Below are positions 1 to 7,766 of a stretch of DNA of 20,648 bases, one piece after another. Below the pieces are notes generated by a model, which made no database searches, had not been told where the DNA came from, and worked only from the letters and a program-made list of their open reading frames with translations. The stretch's first letter is position 1; every line of letters starts with the position of its first letter. The stretch covers positions 1 to 20,648 of the forward strand of contig JAUNAE010000030.1 in assembly GCA_030527765.1 (NCBI GenBank), in the 5' to 3' direction. The translations under genes were made by a program, and so were the position numbers. Source of the DNA: Eubacteriales bacterium (GTDB taxonomy: Bacteria > Bacillota_A > Clostridia > Lachnospirales > Lachnospiraceae).

Positions 1-1224
1 AGCGTTCCGAGCGGAAGAATCCGAAAGACGTTTTTGACGGCAGTCAAGTTCCCAGGAATCCAGAAGATTCAGAACCCGATGTTGACGATGGAGTTCCTCT
101 GATGACAGCAGCTTGTGTTCTTCTTTGGTCTTCAGTGTTTTTCGGCTCTGCTCCAGAATAGATACAAGACGTTCGTTTCCGGAAATCACCTTGGAAAGAA
201 TTCTGTGAAGTTCCAGAGTATCCAGATCTTCCTTGTGATAGTGACGGAAAGAAGATTCCAGCCCGGCAAGTAAGAGCCCGACAAGAGCATAACGTTCCGT
301 AAGGTCTCCCTTTGCGGCCAGATTAGAGAGATGACTGACCTCTTCGGAAGTGAGAGTTCCTTGGAGAAGTTCAGGGATTCTATAATCCTCGCCGTAATGG
401 ATATACATTTGATAATAGGAGAAAAAGTCTCTCGCAGTTTCCTCGAGATGAAGAAACTCGCGGATGAGGTCCTGCGTCACAGGAAGATGAAGTTTTTCGT
501 ATCCCTGAAGAAGCAAGGACAAGTCTTCCCATCCACGGGAAGTGACATAGTGAGGCTCTTTTCCTTGAATATCTACATGATAGAACCGATTTCGGTAGAG
601 GGAGAGATAGGAAGAAACGGCTCCGTGGATACCGGTGCTGCTTCCATATTCCAGAAAAGCATTCAAATCCGGCATCAGAGAAAGGGTTCTAACCCTGTCC
701 AGAGTGACAATATCAAATTCCCGGACGGATTTGTTGTATCCCGGAGGATTTCCGGCAGCCACAATGATCCACCCTTCCGGAAGGGCATGTGAGCCGAAGG
801 TTTTGTTCTGCAAAAACTGGAGCATGACCGGAGCAAGAGTATCGGAAACGCAGTTGATCTCATCCAGAAAGAGAATTCCTGTCTCACATCCGCTGTGCTC
901 CATTGCCTGATAGACAGAAGCAATGATTTCACTCATCGTATATTCGGTCATTGCATAATCACGACCCTGATATGTGGCAGTGACAATCTTCGGAAGACCG
1001 ATGGCACTTTGTCTTGTGTGATGGGTCATAGTATAAGAAACAAGTGCAACCTGATTTTCACGGGCAATCTGCTCTACAATGGCAGTTTTGCCAATGCCCG
1101 GCGGCCCCATTAACAGAATAGGTCTCTGATGGACACGAGGATAGGAGTAGCAGCCATCCTCGTCTTTTTGTGTATATAACCTTAAACTTTGTTCAATTTC
1201 CCTTTTTGCTTCTTGAATGTTCAT
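1..1224 (-). CDS. MoxR-like AAA ATPase (C-terminus beyond window)
   Basis: This gene reads leftward off the window edge, so 408 codons are visible without the stop. It starts at an ATG preceded by GAGG. Seen motifs: Walker A GPPGIGKT at residues 40-47, Walker B LFLDEIN at 118-124, and sensor-1 AAGNP at 156-160, all in the order of the MoxR/RavA branch of AAA+ ATPases. MoxR proteins usually act as chaperone-like ATPases with a VWA-domain partner encoded next door, and here a VWA gene ends 24 bp upstream, which supports a joint function. The residues after about 240 are helical and charged and were not assigned to a family. The partner's substrate cannot be told from the sequence. The family call is firm; the cellular role is unknown. 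Confidence 0.9.
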   Translation of the reverse strand, partial: MNIQEAKREIEQSLRLYTQKDEDGCYSYPRVHQRPILLMGPPGIGKTAIVEQIARENQVALVSYTMTHHTRQSAIGLPKIVTATYQGRDYAMTEYTMSEIIASVYQAMEHSGCETGILFLDEINCVSDTLAPVMLQFLQNKTFGSHALPEGWIIVAAGNPPGYNKSVREFDIVTLDRVRTLSLMPDLNAFLEYGSSTGIHGAVSSYLSLYRNRFYHVDIQGKEPHYVTSRGWEDLSLLLQGYEKLHLPVTQDLIREFLHLEETARDFFSYYQMYIHYGEDYRIPELLQGTLTSEEVSHLSNLAAKGDLTERYALVGLLLAGLESSFRHYHKEDLDTLELHRILSKVISGNERLVSILEQSRKTLKTKEEHKLLSSEELHRQHRVLNLLDSWELDCRQKRLSDSSARNA

Positions 1225-1248
1225 GATGATACCTCAGTTTTGTGATTT

Positions 1249-2469
1249 TTAACTCAGGGTAAGAGTTTTCGCCCATTTGGGAACGAGATGTTCCTGCTTG
1301 CTTCCGCCGAGGACAAAGACCGTTTCGTAATCCGGCTGTTCCGGATAGACGCCATCTCCATCGGTGAAATACAGCAGAGCCCGCGGCTTTGTGATACGCC
1401 CCTCTTTTCGAAGACGCTCGATTTCCCGGAATACCGGACGAAAATCGGTGCCTCCACGTCCCTTTACCTTGATCTTGTCTATATAGTGATTCCAATCGGA
1501 AGAAGTTTCAATAAACGTAGTATCCTGAATCCAGCAGTCACATTGAAAAAACACCACTTGCATCTTTTCAAAAAAGTTTTCTTTTCGGGAAAGAAGAGCG
1601 TACGTTTCCTGAAGAAACCGCTGCAGAGTTTCTTTCTTGCAGGAGCCGGAGGTATCCATTGCAATAACAAGAGAACCGAGACGCCATACTTCCTTGTATT
1701 CCAGCGGCTCAATCAGAGGAATATTGCCATATTCCTGCATTCCGAGGGTGTAGTAGGAGTAGTCAAAGCTCTCGTGATCGGTCTCCATTGCTTCGCCGGG
1801 AAAAGCAAACTGTTCCATATATCGACGAAACTTTTGATTTTCCTGAGGGAGCAGGCAGATTTCATCTTCCCCGTCCGGACTGTAACTGCCCCGGCCTCCG
1901 GACGTTCCATGAGCATGTCCGATACCGGCAGATTTCCACAGCAGTTCAATTGTATCTTTGGGAACGTCCTTCCAATGACTGTGATCATCTCTGGCGAAAA
2001 GTGCTTCCAGTTTCTCAAGAGGCAGAGGGAGGTTCAATGAATGATGGGAGAGGATTTCCAGAATCTGTTCCGGAGTCCGGTCGGAATCGATTTTGTCAAG
2101 AATGGATTGCCGTTCTGTTGTTTCGATTCCAAGTTCTTCTTCCTTCATGAGGAAAATCTGCTTTTCCGTCCACAGATCCAGAGCCAGATGCCAGAGCCTT
2201 TGATTGGGAGCCTCCGGCAGAAGCAGATGGAGAAAGAGGCAGTGCATCATCGTGTGCAGAATGCTGTGTCGTACCTGTGCCGGGGATTCGAGATACGCCG
2301 GGATCAGATCCGGACCGCCGTACAAATACAGACCATCCGTAGATAGATATCCACGATCCATATTTGCCGGAGGCATTTGCTCCATGGCAAGGGAGATTCC
2401 CGGAAAAAGAGTGCATAGTTTCTGAATGCTCTGTTGAAGGATTTGTATGCAGAGTTCATTGGAATCCAT
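1249..2469 (-). CDS. DUF2201-type VWA-like protein with altered metallopeptidase motif
   Basis: 406 aa, with a good RBS (AAGGAGGAA) upstream of the ATG. The N-terminal part matches the metallopeptidase-like DUF2201 layout: H72, H76 and H81 followed by a W-x-LALDLW helix. The expected glutamate of HExxH is a threonine (HTMMH), so zinc-peptidase chemistry is doubtful. The C-terminal third is a VWA-like domain with an intact metal-ion-dependent adhesion site: DTSGS (D272, S274, S276), T341 in GGTDF, and D370 in FTDGDG. The middle section, about residues 185-205, is Gly/Ser/Asp rich and probably a flexible linker. It is the middle gene of a leftward operon and lies directly before the MoxR ATPase, the usual pairing for this family. 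Likely cytoplasmic: no signal peptide or membrane segment is visible. Confidence 0.88.
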   Translation of the reverse strand: MDSNELCIQILQQSIQKLCTLFPGISLAMEQMPPANMDRGYLSTDGLYLYGGPDLIPAYLESPAQVRHSILHTMMHCLFLHLLLPEAPNQRLWHLALDLWTEKQIFLMKEEELGIETTERQSILDKIDSDRTPEQILEILSHHSLNLPLPLEKLEALFARDDHSHWKDVPKDTIELLWKSAGIGHAHGTSGGRGSYSPDGEDEICLLPQENQKFRRYMEQFAFPGEAMETDHESFDYSYYTLGMQEYGNIPLIEPLEYKEVWRLGSLVIAMDTSGSCKKETLQRFLQETYALLSRKENFFEKMQVVFFQCDCWIQDTTFIETSSDWNHYIDKIKVKGRGGTDFRPVFREIERLRKEGRITKPRALLYFTDGDGVYPEQPDYETVFVLGGSKQEHLVPKWAKTLTLS

Positions 2470-2495
2470 GGAAATTCCTCCTTAACGTGTTTGGC

Positions 2496-2574
2496 TCATA
2501 AGCGGAAATCATGATCCGGAAATGCGTAAAATATTCGTTTCATAAGCGAAAATCACGATCCGGAAATCCATAAA
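2496..2574. repeat. Tandem 35-bp imperfect duplication at a gene end
   Basis: The segments 2496-2530 and 2540-2574 match at 31 of 35 positions, with a 9-bp spacer. The right copy encodes the last residues and TGA stop of the 131-aa gene. The left copy lies just past that stop, in the short gap before the VWA gene. It looks like a duplication of the 3' coding end that has drifted. It leaves both reading frames intact. Confidence 0.85.
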
Positions 2575-2935
2575 GTTCCGCTTTTTGCTTCAGAAGCCAC
2601 GACATGACATTGATGCGTTTCATAGCGACAGCTGTCTGAAGAAATAAATCCAGTTGAACCAGAGAAAAGCCGAATTCTTTTTGAAGCTTGGCCAGATCGG
2701 ATACGCGATTCTCTTCAATTAAAGCAACTGCTGCCGGACGAATACGTTTCTTGAGATAACTACGGTAAGCCGGGTAGGGATCTTCCTGTTCCAGATAGCC
2801 CAGAAGAGCAGCAGCAAGGCGAACTGTTTCCCGACCGGCTTCCTCAAATTTCTTCTCCAGGTCTTTTGGAGAGAGTTGGGATTTCCGGTATAGCTTCTGA
2901 AGTCGGACCGGTTCTGAGGGATGGGATGTATACAT
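2540..2935 (-). CDS. Unknown 131-aa protein, first gene of the VWA/MoxR operon
   Basis: I do not recognise a named family. The ATG has a strong RBS (GAAAGGAA) 5 bp upstream. The product is predicted helical and basic at the N-terminus, with no signal peptide, membrane segment or cysteines. Residues from about 70 to 120 have an alternating pattern (ALIEENRVSDLAKLQ, then AVAMKRINVMSWLLKQ) that faintly resembles one or two ankyrin-type helix pairs; this is a weak impression only. Its position as the first gene of a tight leftward operon, 70 bp before the VWA gene, suggests it works with the MoxR/VWA pair, perhaps as an adaptor. Codon use looks like that of its neighbours. Confidence 0.75.
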   Translation of the reverse strand: MYTSHPSEPVRLQKLYRKSQLSPKDLEKKFEEAGRETVRLAAALLGYLEQEDPYPAYRSYLKKRIRPAAVALIEENRVSDLAKLQKEFGFSLVQLDLFLQTAVAMKRINVMSWLLKQKAELYGFPDRDFRL

Positions 2936-3249
2936 AAAAATTCCTTTCGTAGGAGAGAGCGAGTTTTGCTCACAATTTATAATGGGTTATGCAAAACAGC
3001 ATAATACACCTAGTGGAATATTGGCAGTGGATCGTTATTCTTATACTATCATTTACAGAGCAGCTTGTGTATAGCGGATGGGAAATTATTCCGGCTTCTA
3101 TAAGCGGGAATCCCCCGATAATTCAAGCGAATTGAGAATATCTGCTTGACGCCCAAAGGATAACACCTACTTGACTTTTATAAAATATAATTGTATTATA
3201 TATAAAAATAATTTGATAACAAGTGTGATGAGTAGTAAAGGAGCGTATT
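2936..3249. other. Divergent intergenic region
   Basis: 314 bp without a gene, between the leftward VWA operon and the rightward radical SAM gene. It holds the radical SAM promoter (3171-3199), a small inverted repeat at 2987-3004 (TTATGC, 6-nt loop, GCATAA) that could be an operator or chance, and a degenerate copy of the dispersed repeat at 3124-3150. A possible leftward -10 (TATAAA on the minus strand, near 2978) lacks a convincing -35. Confidence 0.6.
3171..3199 (+). promoter_or_regulatory. Sigma-A-type promoter of the first radical SAM gene
   Basis: -35 TTGACT at 3171-3176, a 17-bp spacer, and -10 TATTAT at 3194-3199 in a very AT-rich stretch. Transcription would begin near 3206, giving a short leader to the RBS AAAGGAGC at about 3237-3244 and the ATG at 3250. 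Confidence 0.7.
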
Positions 3250-4359
3250 ATGAATCAGGAGTTCAATATAGAAAAGTATCTGACCGGTGGAGTTGAGAAG
3301 GTTGTGAAGAATGCTTTGAAGGCATCTCTTTCGAATCCAAGGGAGAGCATTTTCATGGGAAAGTATGCCCTTGCGAGCAAGAAGGCATCTGAGAAGAGAC
3401 GTATTGCGGAAGCAAATGGAGAGCATGTGCCGCCATTTCTGATTGCAAGTATTACAAGTAACTGTAATCTCCACTGTGCCGGATGTTATTCCAGAGCAAA
3501 TCATGCATGTAAGGACAGTGTTCCGGTGAATCAGCTGACAGACGAAGAGTGGAAGAAGATTTTTGATGAGGCTTCTGACATGGGAATTGGTTTCATTCTC
3601 CTTGCAGGCGGAGAGCCTTTTATACGTAGGGATATTATTAAGAAAGCTGCTGAGAGACCGGATATTTTGTTCCCGATTTTTACAAATGGAACTATGGTGG
3701 ATGAGGAGTACTTGAAGCTTTTTGACAAAAACCGTAATCTGGTACCGATTCTCAGCATCGAGGGTGGTCAGGAAACGACAGATCACAGACGCGGAAATGG
3801 TGTTTATGAGAAACTGAATTCTTCCATGCAGCGCATGAAGGATGCGGGAGTTCTTTTTGGAGCATCTGTAACTGTTACGACAGAAAATATGGAAGAAGTT
3901 CTCTCTGATGAATTCGTGCGAAAGATGTACGATAAGGGTGCAAAGGCTGTCATTTATGTAGAGTTTGTTCCGGTAACGGAAGAAGCAAAACATCTGGCTC
4001 CGGGAGATGAGGAGAGAGCTTATATTAAGAGTCATCTTCTGGATCTTCGTCTGAAGCATGATGATATGGTTCTGATTTCTTTCCCAGGTGATGAGAAGAC
4101 ATCCGGTGGATGTCTGGCTGCAGGAAGAGGATTTTTCCATATTAATTCTCACGGCGGAGCAGAGCCGTGCCCGTTTTCTCCGTATTCTGATGTGAACGTG
4201 AAAGAAATCGGTCTTCGAAAAGCGATGAATTCTCCACTGTTCCGAGCAATCCAGGCGGAGAATCTTCTTATGGAAGAGCATGCGGGAGGATGTGTGCTCT
4301 TTGAGAGAAAAGAACAGGTGGAAGCAATTATAGCAAAGGATAAACAAAGCGGAATGTAA
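3250..4359 (+). CDS. Radical SAM protein, short SPASM-like paralogue
   Basis: 369 aa. The radical SAM cluster motif is CNLHCAGC (C72, C76, C79), with GGEP at 120-123 for SAM binding and TENME near 211. Residues 1-60 form a helical N-terminal extension before the barrel. The C-terminal part has GGC-x5-FHIN followed by EPCPF (C288, C307) and one more cysteine, C348, which together look like a reduced SPASM-type auxiliary iron-sulfur site. It aligns well by eye with the 497-aa radical SAM protein at 15798, which has three further C-terminal cysteines. The substrate is unknown; no precursor-peptide gene was found nearby, so a peptide-modifying role has no direct support. It has its own promoter and terminator, so it is probably monocistronic. 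Confidence 0.88.
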   Translation: MNQEFNIEKYLTGGVEKVVKNALKASLSNPRESIFMGKYALASKKASEKRRIAEANGEHVPPFLIASITSNCNLHCAGCYSRANHACKDSVPVNQLTDEEWKKIFDEASDMGIGFILLAGGEPFIRRDIIKKAAERPDILFPIFTNGTMVDEEYLKLFDKNRNLVPILSIEGGQETTDHRRGNGVYEKLNSSMQRMKDAGVLFGASVTVTTENMEEVLSDEFVRKMYDKGAKAVIYVEFVPVTEEAKHLAPGDEERAYIKSHLLDLRLKHDDMVLISFPGDEKTSGGCLAAGRGFFHINSHGGAEPCPFSPYSDVNVKEIGLRKAMNSPLFRAIQAENLLMEEHAGGCVLFERKEQVEAIIAKDKQSGM

Positions 4360-4397
4360 GATTTTGCAGGAGTTTGCAAGATATTGAATTTTATGTA

Positions 4398-4433
4398 CAG
4401 GAAGGATCAATTCAGAAGATCCTTCCTGTTTTT
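4398..4433 (+). terminator. Rho-independent terminator after the radical SAM gene
   Basis: An 11-bp perfect stem (4398-4408 CAGGAAGGATC with 4418-4428) and a 9-nt loop are followed by five T residues. It lies 38 bp after the stop codon and before the next gene's promoter. Confidence 0.88.
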
Positions 4434-4436
4434 GTC

Positions 4437-4465
4437 TTGTGATGAAAGTGAAAATAGTATAAGAT
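4437..4465 (+). promoter_or_regulatory. Probable promoter of the NSS transporter gene
   Basis: -35 TTGTGA (4437-4442), 17-bp spacer, -10 TAAGAT (4460-4465). It lies just past the upstream terminator and 35 bp before the ATG at 4500, with RBS GGAGGA between. Confidence 0.5.
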
Positions 4466-4499
4466 AAATGAGATATGAATCATAAATGGAGGAAAAAGA

Positions 4500-5855
4500 A
4501 TGGAAAAAAGAGAGGGATTTCAGTCCAGGCTTGGATTTTTGCTGGTAAGTGCCGGCTGTGCGATTGGAATCGGTAATGTATGGAAGTTTCCATATGTTGC
4601 CGGTGAAAACGGCGGTGCGATTTTTGTACTGTTCTATCTGCTGTTTCTGGCTGTTCTTGGAATTCCGGTTATTACTATGGAGCTTGCGATTGGACGTGGA
4701 TCCGGAAAAAGTGCGGTTCAGGCCTATCGTGCCCTTGAAAAACCCGGAAGCAAGTGGCACATTCACGGATTCGTTGCAATCATTGGATGTTATCTGCTGA
4801 TGATGTATTACACAACGGTTGCAGGATGGATGGTATCTTATGCATGGAAATTTGCAACAGGTAAATTTGACGGACTGAGTGAGGAACAGGTTGGAAGCGT
4901 ATTTTCGGATATGCTCGGCGATCCGAAACAGATGGTTCTTTTCATGGTGATCGTTGTTGTATTTGCTTTTGTTGTTCTCAGCAAAGGTGTGCAGAATGGT
5001 CTTGAGCGGGTATCCAAGTGGATGATGCTTGGTCTGCTTGTGTTGATCATGATTCTTGCAGTGAACAGTGTTCTGCTGCCAAATGCCCAGAAAGGTATTG
5101 CTTTCTATCTGAAACCAAATCTTCAGGCGGCGATGGAAATCGGACTGGGCAAAGTTGCTGTGGCAGCGATGAATCAGGCATTCTTTACACTTAGTCTCGG
5201 AATTGCAGCCCTGGAAATCATGGGAAGTTATATGTCAAAGGATCAGACGCTGACAGGGGAAGCCGTTCGTATTGCCGGTCTGGATACCTTTGTCGCTCTT
5301 GTTTCCGGCTTGATTATTTTTCCGGCATGTTTCAGCTTCGGAATTTCCCCGGATCAGGGACCGTCTCTTATTTTTATTACGCTACCGCAGGTATTCCTTC
5401 ATATGGCCGGAGGAAGAATCTGGGGAACTGTCTTCTTTGTCTTTATGACATTTGCAAGTTTTTCAACAGTGATTGCAGTATGCGAAAATCTGGTAGCGTT
5501 CTTCCTGGACAATTTTGGCATGAAGAGAGAAAAAGCAGTTGGACTGAATTTTCTGATTGTCCTTCTGACATCCCTGCCATGTGCCCTGAGTTACAATATT
5601 TTGTCGAATGTGCATCTGATCGGAGGAAGAGATATTCTGGACAGCGAGGACTTCATCGTAAGTAATCTGCTCCTTCCTATCGGATCTTTGATCTTCCTTC
5701 TGTTCTGTGTTACGAAGGCCGGATGGGGATTTGATCGATATCTTGAAGAAACCAACACCGGAGAGGGCCTTAAGATGCCTCGGGGAATCAAACCTTACCT
5801 GCAGTATGTTATGCCGGTTTTAATTATTTTTATTATTGTAACCGGATTGATCTGA
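4500..5855 (+). CDS. NSS-family sodium-dependent transporter
   Basis: 451 aa, hydrophobic throughout, with 11 to 12 membrane segments, the usual size for bacterial NSS (LeuT-fold) symporters of amino acids or related amines. The TM1 signature is clear: GCAIGIGNVWKFPY followed by ENGGAIF, the unwound segment carrying Na+ and substrate contacts. TM3 carries YYTTVAGW and the TM6-like segment AFFTLSLGIAALEIMGSY. The start has an excellent RBS (GGAGGA, 8 bp). It sits between two terminators, so it is probably transcribed alone. The substrate cannot be assigned by eye; Na+-coupled uptake of a hydrophobic or aromatic amino acid is the best guess for the family. Confidence 0.94.
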   Translation: MEKREGFQSRLGFLLVSAGCAIGIGNVWKFPYVAGENGGAIFVLFYLLFLAVLGIPVITMELAIGRGSGKSAVQAYRALEKPGSKWHIHGFVAIIGCYLLMMYYTTVAGWMVSYAWKFATGKFDGLSEEQVGSVFSDMLGDPKQMVLFMVIVVVFAFVVLSKGVQNGLERVSKWMMLGLLVLIMILAVNSVLLPNAQKGIAFYLKPNLQAAMEIGLGKVAVAAMNQAFFTLSLGIAALEIMGSYMSKDQTLTGEAVRIAGLDTFVALVSGLIIFPACFSFGISPDQGPSLIFITLPQVFLHMAGGRIWGTVFFVFMTFASFSTVIAVCENLVAFFLDNFGMKREKAVGLNFLIVLLTSLPCALSYNILSNVHLIGGRDILDSEDFIVSNLLLPIGSLIFLLFCVTKAGWGFDRYLEETNTGEGLKMPRGIKPYLQYVMPVLIIFIIVTGLI

Positions 5856-5880
5856 TGATAATAATTTGACCCGAATCAAA

Positions 5881-5948
5881 CAAGCAGCGAAGCGAATTGC
5901 GAATATCCGTTTGACAACGCGAATCTCGTAAAAGGATTCGCGCGCGAG
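5881..5948. repeat. Dispersed intergenic repeat, units A and B adjacent
   Basis: Unit A (5881-5915) matches 30 of 35 bases of 7639-7673, and its right half recurs at 18156-18182. Unit B (5918-5948), with a GCGAATC/GATTCGC hairpin, differs at 2 of 31 bases from 15598-15628 and also recurs at 18330-18360. No ORF is present in it. Confidence 0.8.
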
Positions 5949-5950
5949 TG

Positions 5951-5985
5951 CAGGCAAGTTTCTGAGCAGGAAACTTGCCTGTTTT
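5951..5985 (+). terminator. Hairpin terminator or attenuator before the SGNH-U32 gene
   Basis: A 12-bp perfect stem (CAGGCAAGTTTC with its complement at 5970-5981) and 7-nt loop are followed by TTTT. It would terminate the NSS transcript, but it lies only 25 bp before the next ATG, leaving no room for a promoter downstream. The next gene is therefore either read through this hairpin or started upstream of it. Confidence 0.7.
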
Positions 5986-6009
5986 GTGAGTTTGCCAGTG
6001 AGGTAAAAG

Positions 6010-7515
6010 ATGAAAAACAAAGTCTTATTGTTTTTAGGTGACAGTATTACAGATGCAGGGCATTTGTGGAAGGGGGAGAAGGATTGTCTTGGGGATGGAT
6101 TCGTCAAGATGATTTCTGATCAGCTCTCCGGGGAAGAATATGTTTGCATTAATAAGGGACAGGATGGCTTCACTGCAAAAGATCTGCTAAGGCTTGTGGA
6201 TGGCATGGAACTGCCTCTGAATTTGCGTGCTGTGACCATTCTGATTGGCGTGAATGATCTTCCTATGTGGTGTTATGGGAATTCTGAGAGAATTCAAAAA
6301 GAATTTGCTCCGGCTGTGGATCACATTCTTCAGAATCTTCGAGGAAAGTATGATGGAACCATTTATCTTATGGAACCCTTTCTTTTCCGAAGACCGGCAG
6401 AATTTCAGAGATTTCTCCCGGGACTTTATGAAGAACATGAAGTTTTGAAAAAAGCAGCGGAGAAATGGAATTGCACTTATGTTCCTTTGCAGGAATTGAT
6501 GCTAAATGCAGCGGATGAATATGGACAGGACAGGATTTCAGTGGACGGAATTCATCTTACAGAGAAGGGAAATGAACTTCTTTCTGCTGCGTGGGTTGAG
6601 AGCGCTTTTCCGAAGAATATAAGAAAAGCTTATTATCACTTGCCGGGTCTGTTTGAGTTCTATGATTTTTACAAAGAATTTCTGGCTCTTTATAGAAAGC
6701 ACAGAGAGTATTTTTATGATTGGTGTGAAATCGGTTCTATTTACGGCGCTCCGGCCGGAGCTCTCTGGGGCGGAGGACGTGTCGGATTCGGAGAGGATGA
6801 TCCTTACAAAGCAGCTGCACTTGTCGACAAGTATCATATTTCCGGACGGCTGACCTTCAGTAATTCTTTGTTGGAAGAGCGACATTTGAATGACAGACAG
6901 TGCAATGAATTGTGCGAATTGTTTAGCGGAGGTCCAGCCGCAGACAATGGAGTGATCGTTTATTCTGATCTGCTTTTGGAGTATTTGAGAGAAACGTATC
7001 CGAATCTGTATTTGGTATCTTCTACGACAAAAGTAATCACAGATTTTGGAATGTTCCGGGAAGAACTCGGAAGAGAAGAGTTTCGATATGTGGTACCGGA
7101 TTTTCGCCTGAACAAGCGGTTTGAGGAGCTTCGAAAACTTTCTGATCAGGAGAAAAGCAAGGTGGAATTCCTGTGCAATGAATGCTGTAGTTTTGGCTGC
7201 AGAGACCGGAAGGCATGTTATGAAAATGTCAGCCGGAAGAGCCTGGATGAAAATTGTGAAGACCATATCTGTCGGGCAATGGATTCCGAAAAAGGCTATC
7301 AGTTTTCCAGAGCGATGAAAAATCCGGGATTTATAGGAATTGAAGATATTCAAAACACATATCTGCCCATGGGATTCTCGAATTTTAAAATTGAAGGAAG
7401 AGGTCTTGGGAGTGCAATTCTTTTGGAATTCTTGTTATATTATATGACGAAGCCGGAATATCATCTGCAGGTCAGAGAGGAATTATATCTGGACAGTATG
7501 CTGGATTTATTTTAA
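6010..7515 (+). CDS. SGNH/GDSL hydrolase fused to a U32-peptidase-like domain
   Basis: 501 aa, RBS GAGG before the ATG. Residues 1-200 are an SGNH hydrolase with block I GDSIT (Ser12), an Asn in GVND (80-83) and the catalytic pair D179/H182 in VDGIHLTEKG, so esterase-type chemistry looks possible. Residues about 240-480 resemble a U32-family (YhbU/UbiU-like) barrel: alternating strands such as LTFSN, GVIVYSDLLLEYL and LYLVSSTTKV, then a cysteine cluster (C389, C392, C393, C397, C403) and the FKIEGR signature at 459-464. U32-type proteins such as UbiU bind a 4Fe-4S cluster through four cysteines; whether this one does is inference. No signal peptide or membrane segment is visible, so it is likely cytoplasmic. 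I know of no described function for this fusion. The N-terminal call is firm, the C-terminal call moderate. Confidence 0.8.
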   Translation: MKNKVLLFLGDSITDAGHLWKGEKDCLGDGFVKMISDQLSGEEYVCINKGQDGFTAKDLLRLVDGMELPLNLRAVTILIGVNDLPMWCYGNSERIQKEFAPAVDHILQNLRGKYDGTIYLMEPFLFRRPAEFQRFLPGLYEEHEVLKKAAEKWNCTYVPLQELMLNAADEYGQDRISVDGIHLTEKGNELLSAAWVESAFPKNIRKAYYHLPGLFEFYDFYKEFLALYRKHREYFYDWCEIGSIYGAPAGALWGGGRVGFGEDDPYKAAALVDKYHISGRLTFSNSLLEERHLNDRQCNELCELFSGGPAADNGVIVYSDLLLEYLRETYPNLYLVSSTTKVITDFGMFREELGREEFRYVVPDFRLNKRFEELRKLSDQEKSKVEFLCNECCSFGCRDRKACYENVSRKSLDENCEDHICRAMDSEKGYQFSRAMKNPGFIGIEDIQNTYLPMGFSNFKIEGRGLGSAILLEFLLYYMTKPEYHLQVREELYLDSMLDLF

Positions 7516-7521
7516 CCGAAT

Positions 7522-7610
7522 CAAGTAAGTCCCCCGCTTCAAATGCGCAGAGCATTAAACGGTGGGTGGGGACTTGCTTGTATCAGTGGGAGTTTAAGCT
7601 TCCACTGATA
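7522..7610. repeat. Pair of strong hairpins downstream of the SGNH-U32 gene
   Basis: Hairpin 1 pairs 7522-7534 with 7568-7580 (13 bp with one G-T wobble). Hairpin 2 pairs 7581-7592 with 7599-7610 (12 bp, one mismatch, 6-nt loop). Hairpin 2 has the same plan as the structure near 15687-15716 (TCAGT, G-run, TTAAG, C-run, ACTGA), which suggests a shared mobile hairpin family. They may also act as a terminator, although no T-run follows. Confidence 0.7.
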
Positions 7611-7638
7611 AGCTGCGGAGCAGCTATTCGGTTATGAG

Positions 7639-7700
7639 CAAGCAGCGAAACGGATTGCGAATATCCACTTTACCAGGCGGAGTGCAAATGTTCGTTTGAC
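7639..7700. repeat. Dispersed repeat unit A plus partial second end
   Basis: 7639-7673 matches unit A at 5881-5915 (30 of 35). The segment 7682-7700 repeats its right end again, finishing GTTCGTTTGAC. Confidence 0.7.
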
Positions 7701-7766
7701 GAGTAGTTAGCAGTTTTGGGAAGGAAGGGTCTGATCAGAAAAGGACAGACCGATGGAATTTGTATC

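Noticed and set aside
2496..2574. Two spaced 35-bp repeats as a minimal CRISPR
   Set aside because: The repeats are only 9 bp apart, imperfect, and one is coding sequence. No cas genes are present.
3196..4410. A 404-codon open frame on the minus strand
   Set aside because: It is antisense to the radical SAM gene and runs through its promoter and terminator. Its composition is that of a shadow frame.
3250..4500. A ribosomally made peptide precursor near the radical SAM gene
   Set aside because: No short ORF with an RBS and a Cys/Gly/Ser-rich core was found within the flanking gaps.
6538..7353. A 271-codon open frame on the minus strand
   Set aside because: It lies opposite the SGNH-U32 gene, with no RBS and no family features.
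7716..7766. TTG start for the MATE gene
   Set aside because: The extra 17 residues are polar and precede the normal MATE N-terminus. It cannot be fully excluded because the RBS at the preferred start is weak.
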